From: Pengzhenrongella sp031582905
Lineage (GTDB): Bacteria > Actinomycetota > Actinomycetes > Actinomycetales > Cellulomonadaceae
Direction: 5' to 3'
DNA length: 64,000 bases
Assembly: GCF_031582905.1 (NCBI RefSeq)
Contig: NZ_CP133990.1
Coordinates: forward strand, 1,550,001 to 1,614,000
In this document: piece after piece, positions 62,429 to 64,000 of the stretch
Layout of the letters: each line of letters begins with the position of its first letter
Numbering within the stretch: position 1 is the first letter of the stretch
Position numbers and translations under genes: made by a program
The notes under the pieces: model-generated
What the model was told of the DNA's origin: nothing
The model's input: the letters and a program-made list of their open reading frames with translations, nothing else
The model's database searches: none

Positions 62429-63628
62429 ATGAAGACGATCGACGACCTCGGTGACCTGCGCGGCACACGCGTCCTGGTCCGCGCCGACCTCAACGTCCCC
62501 CTCGACGGCACCACCATCACCGACGACGGCCGCGTACGCGCCGCCGTCCCCACGCTGCGCCGTCTCCTCGACGCCGGCGCGAAGGTGGTCGTCGCCGCAC
62601 ACCTCGGCCGCCCCAAGGGCGCCCCCGACGCGAAGTACTCCCTCGCCCCCGTGGCGACACGGCTCGGCGAGCTGCTCGGGAGCCCGGTGCACCTGGCCGA
62701 GGACACGGTCGGCGACTCCGCGCGTTCGACGGTCGCCGCGCTCGGCGAGGGCGAGGTCGCCCTCCTGGAGAACATCCGCTTCGACCCGCGTGAGACCTCC
62801 AAGGACGACGCCGAGCGTGCTTCGCTCGCCGCCGACCTCGCCCAGCTCGCCGACGCCTACGTGTCCGACGGCTTCGGCGTCGTCCACCGCAAGCAGGCGT
62901 CGGTGTACGACATCGCGCAGGTGCTCCCGGCCGCCGTCGGTGGTCTCGTGCTCAAGGAGGTCGAGGCGCTGCGGCGCGCGACCCAGAACCCCGAGCGCCC
63001 CTACGTCGTCGTGCTCGGCGGCTCGAAGGTCTCCGACAAGCTCGGCGTGATCGCGAACCTGCTCACCAAGGCCGACCGTCTCCTCATCGGCGGCGGCATG
63101 GTGTTCACCTTCCTCGCCGCGCAGGGTCACTCCGTGGGCAAGTCGCTGCTCGAGGAGGACCAGATCGAGACGGTCAAGGGCTACCTGGCCCAGGCCGCCG
63201 AGGCCGGTGTCGAGATCGTGCTGCCCACGGACATCGTCGTGGCCGACTCCTTCGCCGCCGACTCCCCGCACGACGTCGTCGGCGCCGACGCGATCCCGGA
63301 CGAGCGCATCGGGCTCGACATCGGCCCGGCGTCCGCGGAGCTGTTCGCGAGCAAGATCGTCGACGCGAAGACCATCGTCTGGAACGGACCGATGGGCGTG
63401 TTCGAGTTCGAGGCGTTCGCCGGTGGGACGCGTGCCGTCGCGCAGGCCCTCGTCGACGCGGGCGCCGACGGCGGCTTCAGCATCGTCGGTGGCGGCGACT
63501 CCGCCGCCGCCGTGCGCCGGCTCGGCTTCGACGAGGCCGGCTTCGGCCACATCTCGACCGGCGGCGGGGCGAGTCTGGAGTTCCTCGAGGGCAAGGACCT
63601 CCCCGGCATCGCCGTCCTCGACAGCTGA
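62429..63628 (+). CDS. pgk: Phosphoglycerate kinase
   Basis: 399 residues, full length and without frameshift. Substrate-binding VLVRADLNVPLDG and the basic patch AAHLGRPKG, hinge ALRRATQNPERPYVVVLGGS, nucleotide-binding GGSKVSDKLGVIANLLTKAD, WNGPMGVFEFEAFAGGT and GGGDSAAAVRRLG. Forms ATP in glycolysis. ATG 62429 has GGAAGG upstream. Separated from gap by the 17-bp hairpin. Confidence 0.96.
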   Translation: MKTIDDLGDLRGTRVLVRADLNVPLDGTTITDDGRVRAAVPTLRRLLDAGAKVVVAAHLGRPKGAPDAKYSLAPVATRLGELLGSPVHLAEDTVGDSARSTVAALGEGEVALLENIRFDPRETSKDDAERASLAADLAQLADAYVSDGFGVVHRKQASVYDIAQVLPAAVGGLVLKEVEALRRATQNPERPYVVVLGGSKVSDKLGVIANLLTKADRLLIGGGMVFTFLAAQGHSVGKSLLEEDQIETVKGYLAQAAEAGVEIVLPTDIVVADSFAADSPHDVVGADAIPDERIGLDIGPASAELFASKIVDAKTIVWNGPMGVFEFEAFAGGTRAVAQALVDAGADGGFSIVGGGDSAAAVRRLGFDEAGFGHISTGGGASLEFLEGKDLPGIAVLDS

Positions 63629-63657
63629 TCCAGCACCCCAACGCAGAAGGAGCCACC

Positions 63658-64000
63658 GTGGCCACCACCACCCCCGTACCCCGCTCATGGCGGGGAACTG
63701 GAAGATGAACCTCGACCACCACCAGGCGACGCACTTCGTGCAGAAGCTCGCCTGGACCCTGGGGGACGCCAAGCACGACTTCACGGCCGTCGAGGTCGCC
63801 GTCCTGCCGCCGTTCACGGACCTGCGCAGCGTGCAGACCCTCGTGGACGCCGACAAGCTGGAGCTCAAGTACGGCGCGCAGGACGTCTCGGCGCACACGT
63901 CCGGCGCCTACACCGGGGAGATCTCGCCGGTGTTCCTCGCCAAGCTCGGCGTCTCCTACGTCGCCGTCGGGCACTCCGAGCGGCGCCAGTACCACGGCGA
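63658..64000 (+). CDS. tpiA: Triosephosphate isomerase, frameshifted start, cut by window end
   Basis: GTG 63658 follows AAGGAG by five to six bases, but its frame hits a stop after 16 codons. One C lost from the CCCCC run at 63671-63675 explains this (expected ATTTPRTPLMAGNWKMNLDH). The second frame is certain: MAGNWKMNLDHHQATHFVQK with the catalytic Asn and Lys, VAVLPPFTDLRSVQTLVDAD, YGAQDVSAHTSGAYTGEISP and VAVGHSERRQ with the catalytic His. ATG 63687 is a possible start if the shift is real. About the first 110 of 255 residues are present. Confidence 0.93.

Overview
The window is a GC-rich actinobacterial chromosome segment. Gene content and order (rpsA-coaE-uvrB, uvrA, uvrC-rapZ-yvcK-whiA, gap-pgk-tpiA, an ANTAR response regulator near polA, LivKHMGF) suggest a Micrococcales member close to the Cellulomonadaceae. 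That placement is inferred from gene order and protein style; no database search was possible.

Region 1 (1 to about 15.2 kb) is accessory DNA, best read as a copper-handling genomic island beside a tRNA-like gene (15235-15308). It carries a lipoprotein N-acyltransferase (lnt), a CxxCxGxG zinc-ribbon protein, copZ, copA, a 16-cysteine Csp-type copper-storage protein, two DUF305 proteins (one a lipoprotein), an exported beta-propeller-like lipoprotein, small membrane proteins and the regulator csoR. Two promoters have a CsoR-like palindrome between -35 and -10 (copZ, 2148-2176; csoR, 9162-9190). A solitary fliF, a TetR regulator with a candidate operator, and a membrane-protein gene cleanly split by an IS3-family element follow. 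The island ends with a tyrosine integrase that has lost its catalytic half, transcribed away from the tRNA.

Region 2 (15.4-45.9 kb) is mostly core chromosome: pdtaR-like regulator, branched-chain amino-acid transporter (livK facing livHMGF), GNAT and thioesterase, polA, acetate symporter pair (DUF485-actP), methyltransferase, dipeptide-type ABC transporter, phosphofructokinase, rpsA, coaE, uvrB, then small metabolic genes and a ferredoxin/ferredoxin-reductase pair.

Region 3 (46-49.2 kb) is a patch of small, poorly conserved genes: an exported protein, a decayed P-loop kinase, an HNH protein, a DUF1905 protein, two unknowns and a 36-bp dispersed repeat.

Region 4 (49.2-64 kb) is core again: metallo-beta-lactamase-fold hydrolase and GH15 enzyme, uvrA, OsmC-like protein, uvrC-rapZ-yvcK-whiA, a 26-bp tandem array, then gap, pgk and the start of tpiA.

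Two whole-window patterns matter. First, about twenty reading frames, including single-copy core genes (uvrA, uvrB, uvrC, rapZ, whiA, pfkA, tpiA), are broken by single-base indels, nearly all consistent with one base lost from a G or C run. These look like sequencing errors, so most frameshifted genes are annotated as one CDS. Second, uvrA, uvrB, uvrC, polA and the ANTAR regulator all have a TAnnnT hexamer 6-7 bases before the start codon, the signature of leaderless transcripts.
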